NCBI RefSeq assembly: GCF_052324685.1
Contig: NC_135212.1
Location: 5,763,332 to 5,827,331, forward strand
Origin: Brachyhypopomus gauderio
Lineage: Eukaryota > Chordata > Actinopteri > Gymnotiformes > Hypopomidae
Reading direction: 5' to 3'
Length of the DNA: 64,000 bases
The notes below the pieces were generated by a model. The model ran no database searches and was not told the origin of the DNA. It saw nothing but the letters and a program-made list of their open reading frames with translations. This document shows positions 12,351 through 30,389 of the stretch, piece after piece (position 1 is the stretch's first letter; each line of letters opens with the position of its first letter). The translations under genes and the position numbers were made by a program.

Positions 12351-15300
12351 TCTCATTTCTGTGCGTCACATGAGGCGCCTCCGACACAACGCCAACAAAT
12401 GGCGGGAAAAGCCATCGGGAAGCATTCGCTCCGGATGAGGCCCGGCTCGCCGTGATCTTTTAGGCGGTGCTAAAAACTCTCCAGCCCCCGGGTAAAAGCG
12501 GGAATCGAGGTGAGTTAAGTGGTAGCGCTTCTAGTAGCTGCGCGGAGGGTCCCTGGAGACCCCTCCCCCGGCCTCTCTCTCACCCCATAATCCCCCAGCG
12601 CCTGCCCGGGCCGCCACGGTGAGCCCGGCAGGCTCCGACCGACGGAGAGGAAGGTAATTAGATGGTAAGTAGCTCGCACACCTGCATCACCTGCAGGTAG
12701 AAAACACAGCTGGTCCTCTGCAGTCATTCCCCCGGCTGCCCACAAAGCGTAGAATATCGACGACGTTCTGTAGGCCGAACAGTTACCGATACGGCTGCTT
12801 AATTAGCCAGACCGCTAGCGCCTCACACGGGATTTGGGGAACAGGCTTTCATACCCAGTAAAATATGAGAGTATATAAAAGTTTTTGTGCTGTGCACAGA
12901 CCTTCGCTACTGTAATCTTAAAATGATTTTTAGTTCAAATAAAGTTAGACAAAATGCTAAGAAGTACTTGTCCTATTCTTCAGTCAGTACAGATTAAGAA
13001 TAGTCTGGGATTAGCATAGTCTGTATGTGTAAAATGAAGAATCCTAAAGGTTAAACATTACTGTGAGGCAAAACTAAAAACTAGGCTAGGTGATCTTTAT
13101 GGAGATCAAACGAAAGTATGTAGTCAAACGGAGCTGCTCGAGTGTGCTGTGTGGAGTGAACTGGGAGTGAGACTGTTCATCCTGTCCTGTTTCCTGCCCA
13201 GGACAGACTCAGACACTTAGCAGTACGGACTTGCTCCCTATCTCTGTTTCTCCCTGTTCTCCTGCTCCTCCCCCCTCCCCCGATAGTATAAATGTGGCTG
13301 ACCTCCGACCTCAACCACACTGCGTGTCTCACTGTGGTCGAGTGACTCCATTAGGATCCTCTGCTCTCCGCTCTAATGTGCATCCCCCTCTCGGGAGCCC
13401 CGTTCCAGGAAAGCTGTGGTGGCCCGGATGCTTTTTCCGGAAGCTTCTTCACGATCCGCACACGCCGGCCGCCTCCGGCGCCGCCGACCGCTGCATCTAC
13501 CCGGCCCGTCGGGCCAAGGACGGGTTTCCTTTTAACCGCGTCGGAGGCGGCCCGGGCCGGCGTGTCAGCACGAGGAACGGGCACCATCGCAGCCTGTCGT
13601 GTCAGGCTCAAAGGCCGCCATGTAAAATTCATGAGCAAAAAAATACCTAACAGGAGTGGTAAAGATGAGAGTGTTAGTGTGGAAGCTCCTGCTTTGAACT
13701 GCTGCCAAGTCTCGTCATCCCAGAAGTGCTTCTGCCTTTATCGTAGAGCCTCCGACTTCCTTAGTAGAATCTTCTAGCACCCAGAGGGTGTGGTAGAAGA
13801 TGGGGGTTAGGTGTTGGGGGCGGGGTCAGGGTTGGTGGAGTTAATAAGCCATTAGGGAGGAGAGTGAGGTTTTTGAGTTTCGGAGGGGGGCAAGTCAGAG
13901 TTGGGCTGCCGCTACAGAGGCGGCGGTCTGAAAGAGTGCAGGTGCCTCTTAGCACGTGGCAGGTGGAGGTGATGGTGGGCGGAGGTGATGAGAACTCCGC
14001 CCGTGGAATCCGCTGCAGCAGGTAAGCGACTCGACGGAGAGCGGTGGAGACCAACGTATGAGAAAAACTCTCGAGGAGACTCCCAGAACAAGAACTGAAT
14101 TCTGATTCAATTAAGAGAGTAAAATACAAGCGAAAACAAGATAAGAAAAAAAAACAATGTTCTGTGTTTTCGTCCTGATTCGCTCCAGTGCACATAAAAA
14201 TCAAAGCTACACACAGCGGCGTCCACACGTGGTTTTAACGCATGTGAATTGAGAGACACAGCAGATAGAGAGAGAAAAAGAGAGAGACTATGGCCTGGAG
14301 CTACGGATCAGCGACGGGATCGTGACGAGTATTCCAAATAAGTCTGACCGCTCGTGCGCAAACCCCACGACGACGGCTGCCGGGGTCAGGCTCCTGCTGA
14401 CAAAACGCGCAAGCAGAGGGGGCGGGGTCGAGGGGCGGGGCCAGACCCAGTCGACGATTAATCGATTCGCGCGTGACCCAGCGGCATCAATTAGCGCGAG
14501 ATCCCCGCCTCCTCTGACGCCCTGTGCTTCAAGGTATCATCCATAATGATAAACTCTCCGTGGAGCCGACTGCTAATGTGGATAATGATATCGAGAAAAC
14601 CATCTCTTCACATGACAGCGTGCACCTAAGGGTTTTGTTTCCCTATAACGCAACGGACACACATAGCATAACATTAAGGCACTGAAATCAGATATCATAT
14701 TCGGCCATGTGCTGATGGTTTCGGTAGCATGTAAACCTCGGGTGCACGTAATGTCTCTGCACCGCAACAATCGATAGTCTGTGTGCTGCAGTTAACTAAC
14801 AGCAGATCAAGAGCAGGCTATACATGTAATGTGGTCTTCCTGGCAGTTGATGGTGCTTAAAGGTTGGGGTCTGCTCTACATTAAATGCAGTGGGAATTTA
14901 CTGGAATGACTGTTTTAAGATGTTTGAACCTCACGCAGGGTATTATTTTTCCAGCTTAACATATCCTAACGCTGTCACGTCCATGTCACAAAACATAAAA
15001 TAAAAAATGTTTTAAATACGTTGATTCTTTCTGATATTTAACATTCTTTATTTAAAAACAAACAAAAAAACTAAACCAATAGGAATAGCAAATATGTGTT
15101 TTTTTTCTGTAATGTAGCGTGCTCTTTTAATTTATTGCCTGCTGTGATAAGACACAGTATATAAAGAAGCTGCATGTGAAGTTGTGTAGACACAGCTGCT
15201 GTGTACTTTACATTTCTCTCAAGTCCTGTGTGGTAGTCAGCAGTGTGTTCTGATCGCAGACAGCTGTGCCGTCTAGCCGGTGACGAACACCAGGCCTCTT

Positions 15301-15794
15301 CCCTGCAGGAGAAAGGCCCGTCTTACAGCGGTACCACCTGCGGCCGGTGTCCCGGAGGGAGACGGAAAAACACCTTTTCCATGCGGCATTAAAGCCCGGC
15401 CTGGCCGTTCCCACCGTCTGGCTCCACAGGCGTGCTTCTCCACCCGTGGTGCTGGAGCAGGGAGCGGGGGCTTGTACCACAGCCAGGGAGGTGGTCGCTG
15501 GAGAGCCCCCTCGCCTTCACCTCGTTGCATTCTATTGCTCGCGTGGGGTATCGCGGCAGAAACGGGTCGTCGAGTGTTCTGTGACGGGGCCAGAACACAC
15601 CTTCCCTGTGTAGACGGCAGACCTCTCCACTTTTACAGGGTCTGAATCGTAAGCTTTTAGCACAAGTGGAAAATATGATGTGTCAGGAGAGGGTGGTGTG
15701 TAGAATGAGGTGTGTGTGAAACAAACACACACAGCTGTGCTTTTTCTTGTGTATAGTCACACCAGTTGGTAGTCGCAGAGTAGCCACACCTACA

Positions 15795-15985
15795 GTCATA
15801 TGATCCTCACCGACAAAGTCTGTGGCCACACCCACGGTCATACGATCCTCACCGACCAAGTCTGTGGCCACACCCACGGTCATATGATCCTCACTGACAA
15901 AGTCTGTGGCCACACCCACGGTCATACGATCCTCACCGACCAAGTCTGTGGCCACACCCACGGTCATACGATCCTCACCGACTGT
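15795..15985. repeat. 42-bp minisatellite
   Basis: About four and a half copies. The unit begins gtcatatgatcctcaccgac and continues through gtctgtggccacacccacg. Copies alternate cat(a)tg/catacg and gacaaag/gaccaag, so the array looks built from an 84-bp pair. Confidence 0.94.
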
Positions 15986-16325
15986 GGCAGGCGCCCTTGC
16001 ACGCTGCTCACAGCCGCTGGTTGGGATCAGCTTGCAGGCATCTCCGTTTCGGATTTCTCTTTTCCTTCCTCTGTGCTGTTAAGGACATTCTGTTGCGTTA
16101 CGGACGGCTCCAGCTCTGATCTGATGATGGAGGACGAGGAGCGGAGTCAGCAACGTGATTGCCCTTCGCTACCAGAATACTCGGTTCATCGTCGATGCTG
16201 GACAGACCATGGAATCTGTTTCTGCGTAACGTTAGGAATTAGCCCTATGTCCAGCACGGAGACTCGTCCCTCTGACACGCCAACCGGCTGAGCCCCGTTA
16301 CCCCATTACTATGACAAAGCTGGAC

Positions 16326-16350
16326 CACTGACCCCCCCCCCCCCCCCCCA
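16326..16350. repeat. Poly-C tract
   Basis: An uninterrupted C run of about 20 bases, preceded by ctgac. Confidence 0.9.
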
Positions 16351-17873
16351 CGACTGGCTCTAAAACAACCCGGAGACGAATGCGGGGTCAGCCACCACTG
16401 CCGAGCCCTCCGCTGCGTGCCAGGATTTATTAGCCTTTATCTCCAGGCACGCAATTAACCCTCATCACGGCAGCGGATAGCGCCAGCCTTATACAGCCAA
16501 GCGTTCCCATTTTTCTCCGTCGGCCCCAACGTGCTCTGTGCCATTACTCAGCCGCGGACTGTCCGGCGGGCAACGCCCACTTGGGTCCACACCGTAGCTG
16601 TATCCACTCCATCAACGGAGGAGGACACGCCCCCCCTGAGGCGGACACTAGGACCCTTTGCTGGGCTTTGGAGTCGTCTCGGCCTGTTCGGACCCTAAGG
16701 TGTCAGAGTAAGATGGGTGTTTTGGGTTTTGACGGGGACCATTATGGGGTTGGGGTGGATTTAACTCATCCTGAGACCAACCCAGGTTTTGAGTACCACA
16801 CTACCAAGTCCTGGAGCTGAGAGTCTAGGAGCTACGACTAAGAATGAATGGCCTTGGGTCTGTGATCCGTCTTGGGTCGTGTACTGTCTGGAATTGTAAG
16901 GACTGATATTTTTCTTCTGAGACTAGACGATAGCACCTACAAAACTGCTGCATTTAAAAGAAAAAAAGTCTGCTACCATTGGCATCATTATTTGTAGCGA
17001 GTTCGCTGCATCCAGGAAAGAACTATGTCGCTTCCTGCAATACCGCTGACCATGAACTGCCAGTGCGTCAGCTGCGATGGCATGAAGTAACCCTTGAAAT
17101 GCGGCCCTCATCTTTCCTCGTGTTCTTTAGTTCTCGGCTCTCGGTCCGAGACCCCTGCTGACTCCTTCCTACTCCCTGACGACCCCTGCGGTCCTTGACG
17201 AAATCCCCCGGCGCCAAACCGCACTGCGGTACGCAGAAATGGATGAGACCTTTCCAGTCTGATCCGCCCCCCAGTTACCATAGAAGTTGGGACGCGCCGT
17301 TCTTTGGGACACGCCGTCTCCATCTACCGGAGACGGCGGCTTTGAGATTGGCCATCCTGCCCTGACATCAGATAAGCGACAGCCTTGATCTTAATCAACC
17401 ATTTCGGCCATGACGGAGGCCTAGCAGATATGAGACCCTGTGGAAGGATCACGAGCCTATGCATTTTAAATCAATGCCTTCTATTCTTTAAGGGAACGCA
17501 TGCATATGGAATAGGGCCTTTTTCCTGCAATCTCACAAGTCCATCAGGAAATTAAATGGGTCTCTCAGACCGACTGCTGTCACCTTGATCGTCACTATTA
17601 TTTAAATGTTAGCCATAAAATGAAAGACAACGCACGGGCTCCCCCTCTTCGCCGGCCGTTCATTGTGGTCTTAATGGTTAATAATGCCACAATTTAAACG
17701 TCTGAAAGGACGCCAAGATGAATGGCTGGGGAAAGAGCGCTCCTGTGTGTGGCTACTTTTCCAGCCGCACCGACATGGTTATCCGACACTCGACTTCTAA
17801 AAGCCAGACAGCAGGAGCAAAGAAAGCAGGCTAACCACGGAGGCAATTGACTCAGCAGTCTAACGCCAAACAC

Positions 17874-17896
17874 ACACGCACACACACACACACACA
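17874..17896. repeat. (CA)n microsatellite
   Basis: A short CA run with one interruption (cacgcaca). Confidence 0.9.
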
Positions 17897-18006
17897 TGGT
17901 CGGTGACTCATTGAATAAGAACAAGGGCGGTCTTTCTTGATCACACACCCTCGATTTGGATGCATACTTTGTTGAATCATGCTCTGTCAAGAGGGAGGGA
18001 AAGACA

Positions 18007-18008
18007 GG

Positions 18009-18034
<26 letters not shown>
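18007..18034. repeat. (GA)n microsatellite in a purine-rich block
   Basis: GA dinucleotides inside a roughly 200-bp purine-rich + strand segment (about 17990-18180). Confidence 0.95.
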
Positions 18035-18041
<7 letters not shown>

Positions 18042-18465
18042 AGGGAGAGGAGAGTGGTTAGATATGAGTAGTACGGAAAAGTGAGCGGGTAAGCAAAAAC
18101 GTGACGAGAAGTGAATGAGAAAAAGAATGGAAGAAAGAAGGAGGAGAGAGAAACGGAGAGAGAGAATCGAAGGAGGAAGGGTAAGTTGGGTTTGGGAGGT
18201 GTGGAAAGGTGTGGAAATGGGTGGGGTGTCTACACTTACACGGCCTGTTCCTGAGGTAGTGGTGGTAGCGTTATGGCTTGGTGTCTCCCCTCATCTCTGC
18301 CCGGAATGTTGTTCTCCTCACCACAGATGGAGAGTGATTACAACCATGAACACACACACACACCATCGGCATAACATACCACTCATATGTGTAATATACT
18401 AAAATCCTCGTCTGGACAACTGACTCATATCTACCACTCTGGCCTGTGATTTCCTGTTACTGGTG

Positions 18466-18725
18466 TGAGGCCGCTGGTGTGAGTCTGCTGGTGCGAGTCT
18501 ATTGGTGCGAGTCTATTGGTGCGAGGCCGCTGGTGCGAGGCCGCTGGTGCGAGGCCGCTGGTGCGAGTCCGCTGGTGCGAGGCCGCTGGTGCGAGTCCGC
18601 TGGTGCGAGGCCGCTGGTGCGAGTCCGCTGGTGCGAGGCCGCTGGTGCGAGGCTACTGGTGCGAGGCTACTGGTGCGAGGCCAATGGTGTGAGGCTGCTG
18701 GTGCGAGGCTGCTGGTGCGAGGCTT
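18466..18725. repeat. 15-bp minisatellite
   Basis: About seventeen copies of gctggtgcgaggccg. Variants have gagtccg, gagtcta and gaggcta. Because 15 is a multiple of 3, several frames stay open, which produces spurious repeat ORFs. Confidence 0.95.
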
Positions 18726-21410
18726 TGTGTGTGCATTAGGGTTAGAGTTAGTGGCAGGATGGCAGGATGATGAAAGGCGCAATCGGAGACCCCACAGGCC
18801 CTTTGTTCGAATGACCTGATGATTGAGATTTAACTATTGGTGTCAGAGAGTCACAGTGGCCCAAAAGAGAAGTTACACTTTATCTCTAGCTGTTTTTAAG
18901 AACCTCATCAAACTAACTTACAACCCCCATAACTTACTTCTAATCATCTATAGATGCTTATTCAAGTCTGTCACTGACATCAGTATTTGCAGCTGTCTCT
19001 CTATATATATTTATTATGAGCAAGTTGCATATAAAGCTCTTAAAATGTCCTTAGGCCAGGACCTTGAAATGGAGTGAGAATATACTTCACACTGTCAAAA
19101 AAAAAATGGCAGACTTACTGACAGGGAGGCACGGTTAAGTTTGTGTGTCACCGTTTGCAAGCATGAGTAGCTCATTCAAATCTGAACATTTAAGATGACC
19201 TGAAGTCCTGAAAAGTGATTCAGCGAGTTTCCCCGCGGTCCCACGTCTACGGTCTACTCAAGGGCTGCTCGTCTGTTTGAACTTAGCATTCGTCATTGTT
19301 TGATTTTGCCCGTTGTTCATTGACGGAAAGGTTATACAGAAGGCAAATAGGAACAGAAGCCCGGCCAAGCACAAATTTGCCTCCACGTGTTTGGTAAGAG
19401 GGGCAGGCCCCTCCCCCTTTCCTGAGCTGTTGGGTACAGCTGCCATCTCTATGGGTCAGAGAGGGTGGGCAGGGCTTAACGGAGAACAGGCACACGCACG
19501 GCTGCGTTCCGGCCGCCGGCCAATAACGAAACGAGCGGTTGCTTGAGCTCGCGTGGAGTTTGACTCGGGGATTATGGGAGTCGGTAGGGCGGCGGAGGGC
19601 ACGCAGAGTGCAGATGCTAAGATGAGATCGAACACATTCGCCCAGTCAGGACAGTGAACCGCGGAGGGCATACGCGTGCCGTGCCGCGCGTATTTAACGA
19701 GATGCCGCAACTCGCAAAGTCGTTTGTGGACATTTTCAGCGTGCAGGATTTCACCAGCAGCTGTGCAGAGGTGACACACGCGACATAACAAAGATTGACC
19801 CTTGCCGGCCATATGGACAGTGCAGTCGGGGCTGGTCCTTCCGGAAGGATCCGTCTTCCTCCTGTTTGCCTGCTGCCAAGGAGATGTGTGAGGGAGCAGG
19901 GAAAAATGACGCTCTCCGAGCCCCCGCTAATGAAGTCGTCTCCCCCGCGCCCGGCCAGCCAGTCAGCTTTTAATTAGCGACTAATCAAGTCAATACGGTG
20001 GCTGCGGCTGGGAGGCAAATAGTCACCCCCAACCACCCCCCCCACCCCTCCCGGTACACACACAGCTCTGCCTCGATCTGGAGGCCCTTAGCAGACTTCG
20101 GGATAATATTTACCGGGCCCTCACCTCGGGTGGCTCTAGCGGAGATTGTGTTAATTACTCTGGGCTGAGAATTCCGTAGCAAAACATAATCTGTAACGTG
20201 TCTCCGTGGTAGAGGGCTCTTAGCTAGGACACGCTTAGCTATCGGGTACCGAGGCCGTCAGGGCAGGCATGAGAACGCAGTCTGGATAGATGTCTGAAGC
20301 TGGGATAAATGCACACTAGACATATCATCACACACACACACACGCCCCTTAGGAAACACAGCTGAGACTATTTGGGGCCAGTGTGCTCCTCAATTATCCG
20401 CCTTTCAGATATTTTGACTTTTTTGAGACAATAAACTCGCAAATACTGCAATCTGCTGTGAAGACCTGCTTGAATAATTACACACAAATGCGCTATCAAA
20501 CGTGAGCATCTAAATATTTATTCGCTGCAAAAGATTTCTGTTTAAACACAAGAGGCAGCGGCCTGCAGTGAGAATACAACAAAGGCTACAAAAGCTTATG
20601 CAATAAACTCCTTCCCACTAAAGGTTAGGAGTAAATACCATTAATAATGGAGCTTTCTGCCAGATTCCAGCATGAATTCTCTGGCCAGAACTGCGTGTTC
20701 ACTCGAGACCCGACTACTGAGGGGACCTCTCTGCCATTTGATTAACTCAGATTCATTAAAAAACCTGAAGTGGGGAGTGGCAGATACTTTGATAGCAGAG
20801 CCATTTGATCTGCGGTGTAAAAAGCTCTTCAAACAATGTTAATTTTGCTATCAGCTGGCCAGATCTTAATTGGGGCTTAACATCTTCTCAGATGCAGCGG
20901 GAGGACATGTCGGCCGTGACACGCGGCCCTGGGCCTGTCAGAAGAGAACCACAAAAGTGCTCACACAAAGATCCTCCAACACATGCAGACAGACATTGAG
21001 CTCGTTGTTCATGCATGGAGAAACAATATTCGAGTTTGGGATCCTGACCTGTGTGGTCCAAGCAACACATGACAGGTCGAAACATCCCCTGGCCCCGCCC
21101 ATATCTCCATCCTCTCCGCCTCCAGTGACCTCGGATGACCACCCTGAACTGCCCTCACCGCTGCCGGCCGGCGGGCCGCCATGTCCTCGGTGCTGAGCGG
21201 GTAGGTCCGGCGAGGTGGCTGCCAACGCCACGCGACTGTTTACTGGCCCGCTTCTGTTTACTCGCACGTCTGAGGCGCAGATGAACCGGCGCTTCGCCAC
21301 TTGTTTATAAGGCCTGTGAAGCCGAAATATCACCGGCGCCACAGACAAACCCGAGGCCTGTGTAAACAGCACCCTCTCCCTGCACCTGCTGGTTCCTCTC
21401 TCCTACCATC

Positions 21411-21435
21411 CCTGTGTGTGTGTGTGTGTGTGTGT
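21411..21435. repeat. (GT)n microsatellite
   Basis: About twelve GT units. Confidence 0.95.
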
Positions 21436-22034
21436 GGGAGAGAAGAGGGCACCGTCTGCTAAATGTCACCTGGCTCCGTTCGAGAAACCCGATCCATAAA
21501 TGATAGTGATTTTGCTGGCTGTGGGGGCTCGGTCTCTCTGAGGTGAACAGGAGGGTTTCCCGCCCTTCTGCCGTTGCCACGCTAATTACCTCATCATCGC
21601 CGCGCGCGGCTTAGCACCGGCTAACGCCGTCAACATGGCCGTCCCCTCTGTTCGCTCTGTAAGGCAAAAACGCCACCACTCAGCTAGAGCCTTTCTGCGC
21701 TTCAAACTACAAGGTAGCTTTGCTTGGAACCATAAAATAGAGTACAACAGTAAACAGTGTAAATGGGAATTAAACAGTAAACCAGAACATCATAAACACA
21801 GTAAAAGGCAATTACAAAATAAAAGTACACGCAGCAGTGGCAAACGTGATTTACTGCTCTCAGTAAGTAGAAGTTACTGTATAACAGATTTAAGAGCAGC
21901 TCCATTCACCCAAATAATCACCTTAAATGTAAACGTATATAGCGCCATCTATATCTATATATCCAATCTAATCTATGTATCTAACAACTATGTATCTGTT
22001 GTGGCCAAGATTTTTAGATGTCCTACACAGGCCC

Positions 22035-22160
22035 ACTGTGAGCAAGCCAGACGACAAGTGGCAAGGAAAAAACTCAAAGAAAGAAAGAAGCGCCAGAGAA
22101 AAGACTCAAAGATGGAGCCCATCTTCATCTGGTTGACACCGGACTCCACAACAGGACCAA
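22035..22160 (-). mobile_element. Diverged LINE 3' relic
   Basis: The segment gtgagcaagccagacgacaa, then ggcaaggaaaaaactc and ctcaaagatggagcccatc, matches in order the region at 36570-36665 (gagcaagccaaaggcgacag, ggcgaggaaaaactcc, ctcaaaagggaacccatcc). It is therefore an older copy of the same 3' region, in the same orientation. The ends are not definable. Confidence 0.6.
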
Positions 22161-22919
22161 AATAAGCAATGAAAATGTAATGAACAGGAATCTGTTCTGG
22201 GTTTGAACCTTCCACCTAAACAGCTTTTATCCCTGGCAAGACCAGAGCCGTTTAAAAAAACGCATCGATATAACAAACGACTTTAAATCGACTTTAATAA
22301 ACGATAATGGTTGAGCCGGATGACATACAGGGATAGCGAACATATGGAGGGTTTTTTGTCCAATTTTAACGTTTAATAGATGCGTTTTTGATAAGCAAAA
22401 AGGGGGTGACGACCAGGAGTGGTGCATTAGCGTGTGGTCGTAAACTTTGGTGCTAAGGCATCTTAAATGGCCTACTTAAAGGCTCGAATTCATCTTATTG
22501 TAATGTTATCTACAAAATTACAGCTAAAAAAGAGCTTTATCACAGAACCACGTTTCTGAACACTCACCAATAACCCATACGTTGGAAAGTAGTCCTATAG
22601 CCACAGGGAATACGATCCTCATGACTACGGCTGGTAAGCAGGTGAACTGGGAACATCCCAGTGACTGTCACTGTAAATCACTTATTTAGGTTCCCAACAT
22701 ATGAACATGACTATAGGATTAAGTGGTGTTATAATCAAACAGGTAAAAAAAAAACTTTGCATTTCCCTTCTGGTGCTATGTTGCCTAACACGTTTGTGCG
22801 CAAGGGATATTAAGCAGGAGAATATTGGCTTAATAAAAAAAGCACGAGGTTTGATTAATGATGTAATTACCAGTGCTAAACGATAACTGACATGTTTTGA
22901 GCTCGACTGTTCACCTCTA

Positions 22920-23010
22920 CGCCAGTGCGGCGTCCCGGTGCGCGTCCGCCCGTACGGGGCTGGCCCGCGCCTCAGCGCGCGCGTTCGGGAGAGGGTGGCG
23001 CGCGCTTTAA
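22920..23010. other. CpG-dense patch without a gene
   Basis: It is rich in undepleted CpG (gtgcgcgtccgcccgtacgg, cgcgcctcagcgcgcgcgtt) within an otherwise ordinary intergenic stretch. No start codon with a supportable ORF follows. It could be a distal regulatory CpG island. Confidence 0.5.
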
Positions 23011-24054
23011 TGCCCCATCAGCCTACTGAGAAGACCCAGTCACACGGAGCCAGAGGTCCAATGGGCCCCAGCACACCAAACGCTCAAACCCATCAAATAA
23101 GCACTTACTGCCAACGGGGGCAATGGCCCGGACCTGATTACCGTCTTCGGTAGGAGAAGCCGCCTGACATTATGCCTCTCACATTTGATAGAAACGTTAT
23201 CATATAACGCCGGGAGGACGACGGGACGGGACGGATTTAATACAAACCGCTGTTGTGTTGCATTACAAGTCAGTGGCTCCGAAACAGTCCCATTACCATC
23301 TTGCACAATTTCAGCCCTGCAGAAATGAAATGTGCTCATCACAGCACCAATATTCCGTCTCCGACTCCAGCTCTTTATTTCCCCGTCAATAATGCGTTTC
23401 ACCCCCGCACCCTCACAACGATACATTGTAAAAGGCTGATTTGGTCTAAATGAAGATTTTTTTCTTCTCACACTCCCAGAAAGAAAATTTTGCCTAGTTC
23501 CTGTACAATGCCGTGGAACATAATAAAACACAGAGGCGGATAAGTGTGAGGTGTAGTGTCAGGCGTAGGAAGACCCTGGGGAAGCAGCATCATCTCCATC
23601 TCTCCACTCCTGCAGGGCCTCCTCTGCCCTCGGCTTTGCTGTGGAGGACACCGGCATGAAGGACCCAGCCGGCACACAGGAACTGCAGGCAACTCTTTAA
23701 GAAAAGGCAGCTGCAATCAATACGAGGCGACCAAAAGTGGCGAAACAGCGCCCCCTTGTGGTCACACATTCATATAGTAAATATAATACAGCAAGCTCGT
23801 TATACTACCGACTATAAACGCTTAAAATCGTTACACTTCTACAAAGTAAACAAATCCTTGTCGCTGCACATCACCAAATCACCATATAGAAGGGTGTCGA
23901 ACCACAATCACATCCCCTTGAGTTTGGTAGCATAACTAATGAACTGAAAGGTTATATCAGGAGAAACTTCTGTCGTTCTGGGTGGAGAACGGCTCCGTTA
24001 GCCCGTTTCTGGCGTATTAAGTACGTGTTAAAACCTTACATCACAGTCGGGGCC

Positions 24055-24270
24055 TTTAGAGTGCGGCAGGCGGTCGCGAGTAGCTGCTAAAACGAGCATG
24101 ACGTATTTCTCCCGAGGTGAACCTGGAGCGGGGCGCGAGCCCGGCCTCTTCGCGAGACCACAGCGCGCGCGCGCAGCGTCTCGAGACACGCGGCGAGTGT
24201 GAAATACCGCACGCGCTCTTCATAGGCGGGAGAGCCAAGCCGGGGCGGCGCGCTTCCTGCCGCGAGAGCT
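24055..24270. other. CpG-dense patch without a gene
   Basis: About 200 bp contains many CpG dinucleotides, including gcgcgcgcgcagcg. It lies about 1.3 kb beyond the 3' end of rps15a. No coding exon is seen on either strand. It could be the promoter of an unseen transcript or an enhancer CpG island. Confidence 0.5.
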
Positions 24271-25569
24271 GAAATGATGAAAACGGGAGGATCTCGATCC
24301 ACAAACCCCCCTCACCGCAAGGTCTGAATAGACCTGAATAGACCCACCTCAGATCACACCTCGCCATTTTAACTCCCGCTATGTCATGTCAAACCCAAGC
24401 AGGGGGAACAAAGATGTAGAATTTTGTTGTAATGAGCTGAATTTAAAGAATGTTTGATCTCCTCCCTTGTGAAAACCACGGTCTTCACAAGTCCGCAGCT
24501 GACGGGACATTAAGGAATTCGCGGCTCGGAGTGAAAGCCAACAGTAAACAAGCGGTTTCACCTGCAGTGTCCCCACCATGCACGTTACTGTGCTGGAAAC
24601 CGTGTGAACTAATCTCCCCCTTTACTCCAGATTACACACACGGACTTCAAAAAGAGAGAAAAAACGTGCAGTGGGTCAAGTCGGTTTAACAGGACACTTC
24701 ACTGCAGTAGACTACACATTCAAGATGGATACTTCATTAGAATGTAAACGCTCCAAATGCGAACAGACATTAAACACATCACTCGCACCCAGTTCCTTGT
24801 ACGGTCCAGTTTGGACATAGGTTTCCATTGTTCTTCAATCTGGAGCTGTTAAAAACACTACTGGTGTAAACCTGCACCTTTCCTAACCAACAAGCTCAAG
24901 GATTCCATAAAGGCACTGAAGTATCTAAATATCTGTGTAGGTTCAGGTGTCGTGCTCAACGCAATATAGGTCTGAAGACTCCTGGGAGGAACCATAGTGT
25001 ACTGTATGTACTGGAGGTAGTGAGAATGCGCCCTAGTACATAAGGTTATCAAGGAAACGGTACTTTTCAGAGGTCAACGGCTGTGCAAGCAAAGTGTCTA
25101 ATGTCTGTCCGAGACATCCTGGTTTTTTTTTTTAAACCTCTTGTACCACATCCCCACCCCCTCCTTTTTTTATATAGACAGGGTCTCAAAAGCCAAGAAA
25201 CAGTCAAAATGAAACTAGCGATCATGCTTTTCCCGGCAAATCCTGATGAAATTCCCCCAAAACATCTGGCAGAATGTTAGCACAAACAATCTTTCCACAT
25301 CTTCAAAAAGTACATTCATTTCAGCCAATTTCTTACTTTTGAGACACCCCCGTATAACCAATATGAAGATATATATTCATTGTCCTCGACGGGACAGTCC
25401 GCCCCAACACTAACGATGTAGGGAAACGCTCAGCAGAAGCCACGCGCTTGGCGTGCCTTGCAGACGTCCCGCTGACCCCTGCAGGACCTACGGGTCAGCC
25501 GCGGCAGGCACACACCCGTACCATTCGAAGAAAACCACAGTAGTGCTTCAGGTCCACTGGAAATGGTAT

Positions 25570-30045
<4,476 letters not shown>

Positions 30046-30389
30046 AGGAGGCGCGCGACGCGTTTAGGGGGAAATGAAGTCTCGCGCGACCAGTGCACGC
30101 AGGTCGGTGTATAAGTGCACACTGCCACCTACTGGTGTGGCGTGCATTTAACAGGCGTGGATATTTCAAAGCGTTTGGATGACGGATAATCGTTATTTTC
30201 CATGATAGATGTTATTCAGTATTATCTGATCTTTCTGTCTTTCCATCTTTCTATCAAAGGAGCGATCATGGATCAGTCCAACAGTCCAGAACAGCTCAGA
30301 GGGGTCATCCTGGGCCCCAGTAGACCACGTTTTTTTCTGTTCCACCTCTCCATATACTTGAGTAAGGTAATCCGTTCAATGCAGAGCTG

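Larger units (their letters stand above)
12351..25569. other. Intergenic region between xylt1 and rps15a
   Basis: No coding exon could be supported on either strand. Most of the DNA is single-copy in appearance with balanced composition. Embedded items are the 42-bp and 15-bp minisatellites, GA and GT microsatellites, two CpG-dense patches (about 22920-23010 and 24055-24270) and an LINE 3' relic near 22040-22160. Several short TAATTA/ATTAG-type AT clusters occur (for example near 14460, 19970 and 20150), which would fit enhancers but prove nothing. Confidence 0.6.

Noticed and set aside
18446..18819. Repeat ORFs rich in Trp-Cys-Glu (+) or Ser-His-Gln (-)
   Set aside because: 15-bp minisatellite; the unit length is a multiple of 3.
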